DNA from: Cubamyces lactineus
Lineage: Eukaryota; Basidiomycota; Agaricomycetes; Polyporales; Polyporaceae
Length of the DNA: 64,000 nucleotides
Assembly (NCBI GenBank): GCA_022376465.1
Contig: JACDTU010000005.1
Location: 1,414,001-1,478,000, forward strand
Direction: 5' to 3'
Part shown: piece after piece, positions 1-11,164 of the stretch
How positions within the stretch are numbered: position 1 is the stretch's first letter
Layout of the letters: the number at the start of each line of letters is the position of its first letter
The notes under the pieces: model-generated
Database searches by the model: none
What the model saw: only the letters and a program-made list of their open reading frames with translations
Told to the model about the DNA's origin: nothing
Position numbers and translations under genes: made by a program

Positions 1-2
1 CT

Positions 3-3000
3 GTTGCGATCTTCTCAGCCGAGGAGAGCGTCAAGAAGACGTACCTGCGGAAGTGGTTGAAGGACAACAGTCTGACGGACTTTGACCTGCGCTCGATTCT
101 CGACTGGGATTATTACATCGAGCGTTTGGGCTCAGTTATCCAGAAGCTCATTACCATCCCCGCAGCAATGCAGAAAGTCGCCAACCCCGTTCCACGCATT
201 CGTCATCCCGACTGGCTTCACCGCAGAGTCGCAGCGTTGGAGGACAAGTTCCACCAACACAAGGTCACCGACTTCTTCAAACGCGCCCCAGCGCAAAGTC
301 ATGTTTCACAGGGCGATAGCATGGACATCGAAGATGGCTTGTCGCAACCCACACAACGCCCCCGGATCGCCGTCGTCAACCGCAAACCTGCGCGTCGGGA
401 GCAGACCCCAGAGGAAAGCGCGGAGGAAAAGATACTGGCAGAACCTCTCCCCAACGTCCATAAAGACTACCCTGGGTGGCTGAAGGTCATGAAGCGCCGT
501 TGGAAGCTAAGGCGAGGCGACGCCTCAGGGGAGCTGACCATGCCGGCCATGTTCAGAGGCGTGCGGACGAGGCAGAGCACACACTGGGACGTCGTGCAGA
601 TACGGCCTAACAGGACCCCTGGACGCTTCACGCTGTGGCTATCGGTCGATGGGACCTTGTTCGCGGTGCCCCTCCGAATTCCTCGCGAGTTCTATATACA
701 TCTTCGCACAACACCGAAAAACGACCAGTTCAACCACGATCTGTACCAGTGCGAGAAGGTTGTCCGCAGCCTGCCTCGCGATCGACCTTGCGTAAACCTG
801 TACAAGCTCACCGTGCGAGAAGACCTGTATGTCGAGGGTCACGAACACTTCATCGATATCACGAACGATCCTAACGTCGATGGAGTGTACGAGTTGCAGG
901 CGAGCCGAACCCTTCTTTCTTGTGGAACTTTGCTAACGTCGATACCAGCTACCACTTGTCATGCGTTCCATCCTACGCCTGGGCAAGACGTGTTGTAACG
1001 AGGACAAGACTCTTACATTGAGTCGCGCAGAAACCATTGGCTTCGACCTCAGTCAACTGGGTCGAGCCTCATCCTCCCTAACCAAACGGAAGTATCTCGA
1101 TGAAGGTCGTGCTGGGAAGTACATCTTCCTCTATCATGCCTGCTCGAACAATGCACCCGTGCATGTCTTCGCATTGTTCATCCCCGGGGAAACGGTCAAG
1201 CTGCACGTCGTGGATCCCGCCACTCGTCGTCAACCTATCCCACGCCTCAGCGAGCTTTACGCAGAGCTCCTCGGCAAAGACGAGCATGCCGCCAACTCCA
1301 GTATCTCATACAACTACCCTGACGACCTCGACTTCAACTCGACGTACCACAGCAACGATACAACCGCGCTGAAGGCGGTTTCGCGGGAGCTTGGCCTCGT
1401 TGAGAACAGGTCATTCATTGTCGTTGTTTCCTCTTCCAAAGAGCAGAGCTATTTCGACATGCATACGCCGAAGCTCTCCAAGTTCCCTGTGCTGTCGATG
1501 TCGAAGGCCAAGTCGCCGCACTCCTTGGATGTCTTCCCCTGGCAGACCAGCGTCGCGCAGAAGCTGATCAGCCGATACTTGTCTCTGGGGCCATGGCTGG
1601 ATCGTACAATCGCGTTGGCCGACTACTACGATGTCCCACTCGGTCACATAGAAGGCGATCAACCCCTGCTACTTGCGGACATCGAGTTCGCGCGAAGGCT
1701 GACAACCCAAGACGTCGTTCTGTGGTGGTCTCCGGGAGACCGCCCCGACCTCGGAGGCATCGAAGAGGACAACCGGCCACAGGAGGAGCTGGCGAAGACC
1801 GAGTTCGTCTCACCTGGCTGCTACTCCAATGTCTGCCTCGAGATCACGGTTCGCAACCTCGCGGTAGATGCTGTGCTACACTCTGTCATCGTCAACGAGC
1901 TTGAGGGAAGTGGCGGCGCGACCGCGTTTGACGCGTCGCGGACACTCGACGAGTACTCCAAGGGCGACGCGATGCAGGACCTGACGCTTGGGGAATCCAA
2001 TGTCTCTCCGCTGGCGTTCAGTATTCTCAAATCACTGGTGAAGACGTGGATGTTAGACAAGATCCAGGGGAACTTCGAGAGCCCAGCCACAGTCGCCATT
2101 GACCATTTCTGGCGGTGGATCAGCTCGACTGCCTCCCATATGTACGACACCAGCATGCATCGCTTCATCCATGGTCTCATGCGCAAGACCTTCATCCAGA
2201 TGCTTGCCGAGTTCAAGCGTCTTGGGTCTCATGTTGTCTACGCCGACCTCAGTCGGATCCTGCTCGTAACATCCAAGCCACCTGGGACGGCGCATGCATA
2301 CGCGACGTACATCACTACCGCGGTCACCTCCCACGAGCTCTTCCAGCACGTCTACCTGCATACAGAGCGCTTCTACGACTTCCTGGTCTTCATGGATGAG
2401 GCGAACTATGGTGCGGTTGTATGCGAGGATCCGCTGGCGATCGAACCTCCCGAAGAGCTCGCAATTGAGATGCGGTGGAACATTCAGGCCTTCCTGCCTA
2501 CGGCCATTCAATCCGACTTCCGTGCTGTCGTCCGCTACTTCCTTGTCGAATTCTTCCGCACGACACAGAAAAGTAGGGGTGTAGCCCGCGTTCCTCTACG
2601 TGCACTACAGAATGGCGCTCCAGATGCAACGCAGCCCGACGCGACGAAGGCTGACGAGGCCTCCGCCTGTCGCGACTTCATCTCGCGGAAACTCACGCGG
2701 CGAATGCTGCGCATGCTGGGCGCAATCCAGGACCGGTACCGCGACGCTCACACGAGTGAGGATCCTACCGCGCTCGCGCAGTGGGACTTCCCACTTCTTC
2801 CGGGATCCCATCTTCACCTCACAAATCCTCCCCTCGAATTCGTCAAATTCAGCTGCGCGGTGTTCAGCCTTGCAAAGGAACACACTCTTGAGGTCGGCCT
2901 CCTGAAGCGAAACTTGCTTGACCTCGTCGGCGTCCGCGAGTTCGCGTCTGAGGCGGCGTTCCAGAACCCCTGCGAGCCTCTGAAGTTGTCGGGAGTCCCG

Positions 3001-3446
3001 TGTCGACACTGCGATGGGATGAAGGACTTTGATTTCTGCCGGGACCCTGCGCTGCTACCCTCCCCTCGCGACCCAGCTGCGGGAGCACGATGGACCTGTG
3101 CTCGCTGTGGAGGGGAGTACGATCGGGCGGGTATTGAGTTCGCTCTGATGCGCATCGTCGGCGATTACGAGCGGCGGTTCACGCAGCAGGACTTGCGGTG
3201 CTCGCGATGCGGGCAGGTCCGCTCGGACAACGTATCAAAGCACTGCGCGTGTTCTGGGAACTACAAGCTCACGATCAACAAGGCGGAGGTGCGGAGAAAG
3301 CTGAGGACGATCGTGAACGTTGCCCTTGCGCATAATATGGGTCGCTTGAAGGTGTGTCTGCTCCTATTTTGCTGTGTCTTTGACCAGCAGCTGACGGGTT
3401 TATTGCTTTGCAGGAAGTTGCCCAGACGCTTTTGAATGATTGGTGA
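3..3446 (+). CDS. POL2: DNA polymerase epsilon catalytic subunit, C-terminal half (5' partial)
   Basis: Catalytic subunit of the leading-strand replicase. The reading frame is open from base 3, so the N-terminal exonuclease and most of the polymerase domain lie upstream of the window. Exons are 3-899, 949-3351 and 3414-3446 (1,110 residues). The first exon holds the end of the B-family core, with the very conserved stretches DFDLRSILDWDYYIERLG and NPVPRIRHPDW. The rest is the inactive second polymerase module of this family. Near the C-terminus are two cysteine modules, CRHC...CARC at about 3000-3110 and CSRC...CAC at about 3200-3250; in the family the second one binds the B subunit (Dpb2). 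The first intron (900-948) begins with GC instead of GT and has a CTAAC branch site. The last exon codes ten residues and stop. Confidence 0.95.
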
Positions 3447-4235
3447 TGTGTTCGAATTGCTGCTCTCGTCGCTTTGCTCTTGTTACCATAGCATGTAGAT
3501 CGCCCCATGTTTTTCTCGAGTACCCCGCATGTTGTATCAATACCCTCATTCGGACTTGCATTATGATGTAGACATGAAACCATACCCGATCGACAGCGAC
3601 TGTCGATGCAGGTCTCAAATCTCAAAAAATTGAGGATGTGAACAGGCATGCACGCAGTGGATCTAAGCAACGTGGTACAGCGTTACTTGCACTAGAAGGC
3701 CATCAATTCCAGCTCGGGAAGTCGGCGATATTGAGATGGATGAAGATGACTGCGAAAACTCTCCATTCGTACACACAGAGAACCAAAACAACACTAGTAA
3801 TCTAACAGCGCCAGTACGGGTAGACAAGCCGAGTGATAGTACCTGTGATAGGCAGCAGCATTCGACGACAGCACGACGCGCAGAAAAAAACAGTGAGAAG
3901 CCGGGATAGAAGGATACAAGGCGCACGAAGAGGTATGTACAAGCGATACACGGGCCAACGGAGCCTAGTAGCACGAGAACAGTCCGCAGAACTCCAGGCA
4001 GGGAGATGAGAGGAGATCGGGGGATCAAAGCGGGATCGAGGATGAAGTAGGACTGCCATCTGGAGTGTGGGGTTAAATAGAAGAGATAAAAAGCGAGGCA
4101 ACGACAGCAAGGAGACGAGATGTGGAGAGGATTGCATAATTTGCCCGAAGACAATCGTTCATGTCCTAGTTCGGGCCACGTCATATGAGCGGGCGCCGAC
4201 ATGAAGCAGCGAGCGCACAAAACTGACCGCTGCTA
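3447..4235. other. intergenic, convergent 3' ends of POL2 and H1-like gene
   Basis: About 0.8 kb between two genes pointing at each other. It probably holds both 3' untranslated regions. The open frames on the minus strand here (for example 3663-4220) show no domain or splice logic. I see nothing else. Confidence 0.6.
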
Positions 4236-4941
4236 TCACGCCTTTGCTGCTTCCTCTCCTTGTTGATCCTTAGAGTCGGCTTCAGCTGCAGCCTCGGCCT
4301 CGGGCTCCTCAGCGATAGTCTCGGGCGCAGGGGCAGCGTCCTTCTCCTTGTCGGCGGCACCAACCTACAGGTAGCGTCGGTAAGCATTCCAATGTCGTCC
4401 ATGAGGACGGCAGGACGAGGTACCTTGGATGCAGGCTTCTTTGACCCAGCGCGAGAGGCGGGCTTCTTACCCGCCGATGATGGGGGCTTTGCGGACGCAC
4501 GAGATGCGGGTTTGGCACTAGCCGCACGGGATGCGGGCTTCGCAGATCCACCGCGCGACGCCTTAGATGCAGGCTTAGATGCAGCACCAGCAGCTTTGCT
4601 AGCCGGCTTACTCCCTGCCTTAGATGCAGGCTTTGCCTACCAGGATAGGATTAACCACGAAGTTCGGCGGAGGAGCGGGTGCCGCGTACCTTCTTCACGG
4701 GAGGCTCTTCGCCGTTCGCGGCGGGCGCGCCGTCTTCAGCATCTTTCTCGGCGGCCGTACGCTTACGGCCCTTGGTGGACTTAGGTTTCTCCTCGCCTTC
4801 GGCGGCGGGCTCCTTGACCTTCTTCGCTCGTGGCTTAGCAGGGGCCTTCTTCGGGGCGGGCTCTGGCTTCGGCTGCTCCTTGATACGGGAAGAGCGGCGG
4901 GGCTCAGGTGCGTCTGCGGGGGGCGGAGCTTTGCGGGGCAT
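4236..4941 (-). CDS. Small basic H1-like / AT-hook-like nuclear protein
   Basis: Predicted 197-aa protein of extreme composition (Lys, Ala, Pro, Ser, Glu). Exons on the minus strand are 4690-4941, 4424-4636 and 4236-4364, with all introns in phase 0. Residues 1-84 begin MPRKAPPP and carry RRSSRI plus several basic clusters (KGRKR, KPRAKK). Residues 85-155 are a low-complexity tail of repeated KPAS(K/R) units, like the tail of histone H1. The last 42 residues are acidic. There is no signal peptide or membrane segment. The composition suggests a chromatin-binding nuclear protein (inference); no globular winged-helix domain is visible, so it is not a canonical linker histone. Its first exon resembles the first exon of the peroxiredoxin gene at 62.5-63.6 kb. 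Confidence 0.8.
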
Positions 4942-5486
4942 TTCGGGCGACGAGCGGGGGCAAGGGACGGAAAGGGAGGGGATGGTAGGAGTTGGGGGAC
5001 AAGATGCGACTGGCCGTGGCTGCAACTGAACCCTGCACCTATTCACGATCAACAAGTCGCGTCACGTGCCCACTTCGGTCCCGTGACTTCCGCGTGTTTC
5101 GCCACTTTCGCGCGCTCGGGCCTCCTTCGCGCCGCAGACGATGTCTTGCGTGCCCGTCGTTGGAGCCCTCGCCATCGCCCGACATTCATCTAACGTGCCT
5201 CGAGATGGGTTTGAACCGCTAGGACCCGATTGCACACACCGACAAGGCACACATGGGGAAAGACGGACGAAGGGACGTTCAAGCTGCAGGCCCGTCGCAC
5301 CGTTCGTCCCGAGGGAATTTCGTAAATAGATCGCACCAAGTGTTGAAAGCAGCCAGACTTCCTGATGCATTGCGGCCGTCACCGGCATGTCTGACGGAAG
5401 GACGGGAGGACGCGACTATGTTGCAACAACAGCCTAGAGTACAGAGGCGCGGCACGGGTACATGAGCGAACGCGATCGTCGAGGGT
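4942..5486. other. intergenic between H1-like and UBR7-like genes
   Basis: About 0.55 kb. It contains the promoter side of the H1-like gene and the 3' flank of the UBR7-like gene. No recognisable gene or repeat. Confidence 0.6.
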
Positions 5487-7063
5487 CTACCGGCGTTTGG
5501 ATTGAATGTCTTGGATGCGGGCGTCGAAGAAGGCCCTGATGTCCGCCTCCGTAACCTCCCGTCCACCCTCTGCGAACGGACGGAGATGCTTCATGAGATC
5601 GTCCCTAAGTATTGTGGCCATGAGTCATCTGTATGTCGGGCATTCCGCGATAATAGGCAGCACACCTCATTGCATTGAATGCCATGATTCCATTGATCGC
5701 TTTCTCCCGGGGAAGCCGTTGCAGGGCACGCATTCCCAGTTCTTCAAGTGATAGGCCTTGGGATTGAGATGGGTCAGCTATCCTATATACGGAAGAGGGC
5801 GTAGGATGGCATACCAGAATCTGGGTCTTCAGGCGGTTCATATGTCTCCTCTTCCTCAAGCAAGTACGGATGCGCCTGGAGAGACGGGATACACTGCTCT
5901 TTTGTTACCGTCTGTACGACGAAGTAGGCACGAGTGTTAGAACGTACATCTCTGCATCGACACCACCTGTCTCTCCAGCCTTCTGCGAGGAAGACATCCC
6001 CTGCCCCAAGGTACCTCTCCGGCTTCTGGAGGTCACCGTTCGCATCCTCATTGGACAGGACACCCGAGTCCAATCTAGACAATAGTTTGGTAATGCGAGG
6101 GTCTTGCTTCGGTGCTAGGCATTCTGACAAAAGCCCTACTTCAGGCGATACTCGCGCCCTCTTCGCTTCAGGCTCCTGTCCACCGACCGGCGAACGCTCA
6201 CGCTTCCCCCCAGTAACACATGACTCCGGGGTAGCTCTCGTATCGTTCTCGGACCTATCCCCTGCACCTACAACGTCAATCGTGTTGACTTCCTTGGGCT
6301 CATCTTTGCCAATAACGCGCCACGACTCGTCCTCACAGGTACGAACAGCCATGAGCGCTCCAGGCGTGCCTGCAATACGTCGAAGCGCGTCGATCTTACG
6401 CACGCACTCGCTGCAAACGAGTGCATCGTAGTCGTCAGCGCAGATAAGCGGAGGGGGCAACCCCGATGACGACGCGTCGGACGCGCCATCATCGTCTGCA
6501 GGATCCGCTGCGGGAGTGGGTTCTCTCGAGGAAGGCCGTTCGCGGAGGTTCAGACATGATTCGTGAAACCAGTCCTATGTTAACCAGACGGAGTGAGCAT
6601 GTGTTCCACCAAGCACGGTCAGGCGCACCTCACAGGCAAGACATTGTATCATGGTTTCCCGCTCCTTCTCCGCGTCGTATGGCCTTCCGCACCGACAGAA
6701 CACGGCTTCGAAGTTCCTGCCGTATACATTCCCCTCGTTAGGCTCCTCGAGCGTCGTGTGCAGAGTGCAGGCATGCGCAAGCGCACGTGTAGGGCAGTCA
6801 CAGCGAAACCCGCGCTTTGGAAAGAGCTCAAGCTGTTCATGGTCGGTATGGCATGCGATGGAACACGCTGAACATATCCCGCGAGTAGAGGATGAAGGAG
6901 AAGCGCGAGCGCAGGTAAGACAGAGGTAGACCGCTTGACGGATATGCCCAAGGGAGTAGGTGCACTGAGAGAATTGGTGGGGTAGCGCAAGAGCTGCTTC
7001 CTGCACAAGCGACGCTTGAGATTCAAGTACAGAGGTTAACGTTGCAGAGTCTGCGTCTCCCAT
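5487..7063 (-). CDS. UBR7: UBR-box/PHD-finger protein, UBR7/Mlo2 type
   Basis: Likely nuclear E3 ubiquitin ligase or chromatin factor. In animals UBR7 acts on histone H2B; the fission yeast relative is Mlo2. Exons on the minus strand are 6629-7063, 5815-6574, 5666-5756 and 5487-5604 (467 aa). The UBR box spans about residues 34-103, with many Cys/His (CTYSLGHIRQ, CSACSIACHTDHE, GFRCDC). It is followed by a PHD-like finger from about residue 120 (FCRCGRPYD...CLACEDWFHESCL). The middle is charged and probably disordered. The C-terminus, LEELGMRALQRLPREKAING, is typical of the family. An in-frame ATG at 7219 would add 52 residues. I chose 7063 because family members start a few residues before the conserved LTSVLESQ-like segment. 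Confidence 0.9.
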
Positions 7064-7490
7064 CGCGGCCGTCGTTGTCGCCAGCAGCGGTGATGGAGGT
7101 AGAGACGATGATGATGGTGAACCGCCGCGCGTCTCATCTCTTCCAACTTTCTTCATGTGACTTCCACCACTGAGCCCTCTACAAACATGCACTCTCTTGC
7201 CAATGCGCAATTCAACCATCGCAACGACGATCCTCGAGGTCCCGAAATCATGAGATAAAGATCACACAAGCCTGAGATAGAGGTGTACATGAGAGTCAGG
7301 AGGCTGAAAGTGTTGGGTGCCTACACGGGATCATCGCTCCGAAACGCCCGTTGTGCGCCATATCAGCTTGCCAGAGTCACGATAGCACCTCCTACGACTT
7401 GTCTCTTACTCGCATTACATTGCCGCCGACCGTGAGGGCAGCTCTTTGGTGATCCATCAAGTATTACTAGCCCCATCACGGTCAAACACC
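7064..7490. promoter_or_regulatory. divergent promoter region, UBR7-like / hydantoinase-B gene
   Basis: A 427-bp gap between two divergently transcribed genes must hold both promoters. No hydantoinase-A coding exon can be seen here, which matters for the next gene. No clear TATA box. Confidence 0.5.
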
Positions 7491-9785
7491 ATGGCGGAAC
7501 AGCCCAAGTACAATCCACCGGACCCTATCCTCCTCACCCTGTTCGCGAACCGCTTCATGAGCGTCGCGGAAGCCATGGGTCGGTCCCTGCAGCAAACGGC
7601 AATCAGCACGAACATAAAGGAGCGACTTGATTTCTCGTGTGCGTTGTTTGCGCCGGACGGGGATCTTGTCGCGAATGCGCCGTTCATCCCAATCCATCTG
7701 GGCTCCATGAGCTTGTGAGTCCACATTCTGACAGAGTGATATATGCCACTGACTAGGCGCAGTGCGGTCAAATACCAGATGCAATTGCATGGAAAGACTC
7801 TTAAACCGGGAGATGTCTTCATGACTAACTCCCCACATGCCGGGGGCTCGTGCGTCTCGTCTCTCTCATTGATCCTATGTCCCGCTCATTTGTGCAACTC
7901 CCTGCAGGCACTTGCCTGATATCACCATCATCTCCCCAGTCTTTGACGCCAATGCCGAGAAGGTCATCTTCTTCACTGCGTCGCGTGGACATCATGCAGA
8001 TATCGGTGGAATCCTGCCAGGGTCCATGCCGCCTACCTCAACGACCATCTTCGAGGAAGGCGCGAACATCCTCAGCTTCAAGATAGTCAACGATGGCGTG
8101 TTCGATCACGATGGTCTCGTGGACTATATGGTCATGAAGCCTTCTCAATATCCCGGTAGCTCAGGATGCCGAAACCTCAGGGATGTTGAGAGTGACCTGA
8201 AGGCGGTACGTCTAGCGACCCGACCTGATATGAAGTCTGGTTGAGGATTACGCCTTTGTAGCAAATCGCTGCGAACCACAAGGGTATCCAGCTCATCCAA
8301 CAAAGTCAGTGCTCACCGCCGTCAGCACATGTTTACATGTGTTACGTGTGTGCTGATATGCACACCGAATCTCAGTTGTCGACGACTACGGGCTAGAGAC
8401 AGTCCAGGAGTACATGTACCACATTCGTGCTAATGCGGAGTCGTCCGTCCGTAACCTGCTCCGAGATGTAGCCAAACGTGCGGGTACAAACGTCCTGGAA
8501 GCCGTCGACTACCTTGACGATGGCTCTCCCGTGAGTCGTATTTCAACCCAAGGCCACTATTATATGTACTGATGTTTCCGCACAGATCCGCCTGAAGGCC
8601 GAGATTGACGAAGAGAAGGGCTCCGCCGTGCTCGACTTTGAAGGCACGGGCTGCGAGATCAGGGGCAATCTCAACTCGCCAATCTCGGTGGTGCACTCGG
8701 CTGTTATCTATTGTATGCGCGCCATGCTTGACATGGACATCCCTCTCAACGCTGGATGTCTCGTACCGATCACAGGTATAGCATCGCTACCCCTCATATC
8801 TTGACAGAGCTGTTGACAACAGGCTTCAGTGAAGATCCCGGAGGGTTCGTTACTGTCTCCATCCAAGACGGCTGCTGTATGCGGTGGAAACGTCCTCACG
8901 TCTCAGCGAATCGTCGACGTCGTTTTAAAGGCATTCCACGCGTGTGCTGCAAGCCAAGGTTGTACCAAGTACGTTTCACCTTCTATATGCGCGACCCTGT
9001 TGCTCACATCCTTCTAAGCAACCTCACATTCGGCGCGGGAGGCAAGGACAAGGACGGTAACAACATCACCGGTTGGGGTTACTATGAGGTATGCGCGTTA
9101 TACTCTGTTTTCGCCAGTCATCCGACGTTTATCACTAACGATTACATCTCTCAGACTATTGCAGGTGGCTCTGGCGCAGGCCCTGGCTGGCATGGAACTT
9201 CTGGCGTCCATACGCATATCACCAACACCCGCATTGGCGATGTTGAGATTCTCGAACGTCGGTATCCTGTGATTGTTCACCAGTTCGGTATTCGAGAGGG
9301 CTCAGGTGGTAAGGGCAAATGGCGTGGAGGAGACGGCGTTGTCCGTGAGCTCGAGTTCCTTGAGCCAATCCAAGTCTCAATATTGTCCGAGGTGTGTCTC
9401 AACGAATACATCACTCAACGATCTGAGGGCGATTATCTCACTGGTCTTGCAGCGACGCACGAGACAGCCCTACGGTATGGAGGGCGGCGAGCCCGGTGCG
9501 CTTGGTCGCAACACTTGGGTCAAGCAGCCCCGCAAAGCCGACGGAGACATGCCTGAGGACCCGGATGCGCCTCTCAAGCCGCGCAAGATCAACATCGGAG
9601 GCAAAGCGACGGTGTTCATGGGGAAGGGTGACCGACTCCTCATCGAGACACCTGGAGCGGGCGCCTGGGGCGAACCGGAAGATGAGGATGGTGACCATGG
9701 ACACGGGTGTGGACATGAACACGTACGGGCGTGGGCACCAAGAGGCAGCCTGGCGGAGAGAGAGGCGGCACAAGCAGCTTTCTAA
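7491..9785 (+). CDS. Hydantoinase B / 5-oxoprolinase C-terminal-half protein, stand-alone
   Basis: Homologous to the C-terminal half (HydB/HyuB) of ATP-dependent 5-oxoprolinase, which opens 5-oxoproline to glutamate in the glutathione cycle. Ten exons: 7491-7714, 7763-7849, 7908-8205, 8262-8304, 8376-8530, 8586-8775, 8830-8968, 9019-9088, 9155-9391 and 9453-9785 (591 aa). Conserved HydB stretches are [10 protein letters not shown] near the start, [30 protein letters not shown], and [20 protein letters not shown] with RYPV. The usual fungal enzyme is about 1,300 aa, with the HydA ATPase half first. Here the protein starts just before HydB and the upstream 427 bp have no HydA. The C-terminus is extended by an acidic and His/Gly-rich tail. 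Activity would need a separate HydA partner (inference). Confidence 0.9.
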
Positions 9786-9921
9786 GTTGCCACTGACGAT
9801 CGAACGATGGGCAGGATGAACGGAAGGGGCGCATATCACGGAGGAAGCATTGGAAACCAGGTGTACCAACTACGCGTATCGAAGTGTGTACTGATAGCTT
9901 GCAAACAGCCTTCCCAGCAAT

Positions 9922-11157
9922 CTACACGGCGAGTCCGCCCTCTGCAGGAAACCTACAGAATCGTGTGATATGTGTAATCACGAAGGTGATCTTAAGAGAA
10001 TCGCATTTGGAGACCCGTGTGCGCAACACAAGAGGGGCCATTTCTTAAGATTTTCTTAAGAGTGAACCTCGGCAACGCTGTGAGATTGATGCGAGATGGA
10101 AGGCGCTACCGAACAAATCCGAACAAATCCGATTGATTCCGAAATCGATTCACGCCCACAGCATTCCGTATAGGAATCAGAGATGAAATATATTCAGTGC
10201 CTGCGATATCTACTCTACTCTACATACAAGTTGTGGTATCTGTTAGAGGGGCTGTGCTGAGTGATCAGGACAATAACGTACCGTAGAGGGAACACGTACC
10301 TCTGAGCTTAAGTGGTTTAGTCGCTCTTGGCCCTTGAGATACGTGCGCATGAACGAGCTGACACAGATTAGCCATGGTGATTGCAGGCGAATGGGGCGCA
10401 AAAGACTCACCACAGAGCTTGAGGATGCACATAGTGACTAGAGCAATTTGTGACGTGGCACCCGTTGGCGATGCTGGATGGCGTTCTCGACGATGTTATG
10501 TTGGTTGCCTAGTATGATGGGCAGCAGTATCGCTCACCTTGCAAAGCCCAACGGGCAGATAATTGCACATCAATTCGTAGCGAGGCTATGCGTCAGCTAT
10601 CAGCGATGACTACTTACCTTAGGCTCTCTTGTTTTGGCACGAAAAGTACAAACGCGGAGTGAACAAGTCACTAGAGGGAGTCGCATGAGGGAGACTGGCG
10701 CAGACTAACGCAGAGAGACCGATGTCGAAAGGATCAGGGTCAGAAGGCGAGGGGACCAAGCTCAGTCATGGTGGTTCGAGTTGAACGTTGAAGACGGTTG
10801 CAACAGTGGGATCAGCGCAACCTGCGTGGAAAGAGCTGGAAAACGTGACAGTTCGTGACATATTGTCACATGTTCACACGGTCACTGGGTCAGGCTGCCG
10901 AAATCGTGCCCGAGGGACGGGGCTGCCGTGTGAACCACCTGCCCTTTCTTGTCTCCCCTGCCGACGTTGTCAAAGGCCAAGGTGATTAGCACCTTCTTGA
11001 CCTTAAAAATATTTGAGATCACTCTGCGACGATCTCAATTCCTGCCCCACATAAGATTATCTCGGTTCGACCTGCAATCCATCACAAGAAGTCATCACAG
11101 ACAATTTGCAGGCGGGTCCTCTCTTAAGAATCTCGCAGATTCCTCCCTGGCTGTGTA
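9922..11157 (+). repeat. left arm of the large palindrome
   Basis: The 1,236-bp left arm starts at CTACACGGCGAG right after the 3' flank of the hydantoinase-B gene and ends in CTGTGTA at the centre. It includes a small internal direct repeat of CCGAACAAAT units at about 10109-10130 and stretches of TTCTTAAGA-type palindromes. Short open frames exist but they are mirrored in the other arm and match no family. Confidence 0.9.
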
Positions 11158-11164
11158 CGAGTTC

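Noticed and set aside
7064..7490. Possible hidden HydA exons upstream of the hydantoinase-B gene
   Set aside because: The space is only 427 bp, lies next to a divergent gene and encodes no HydA motif.
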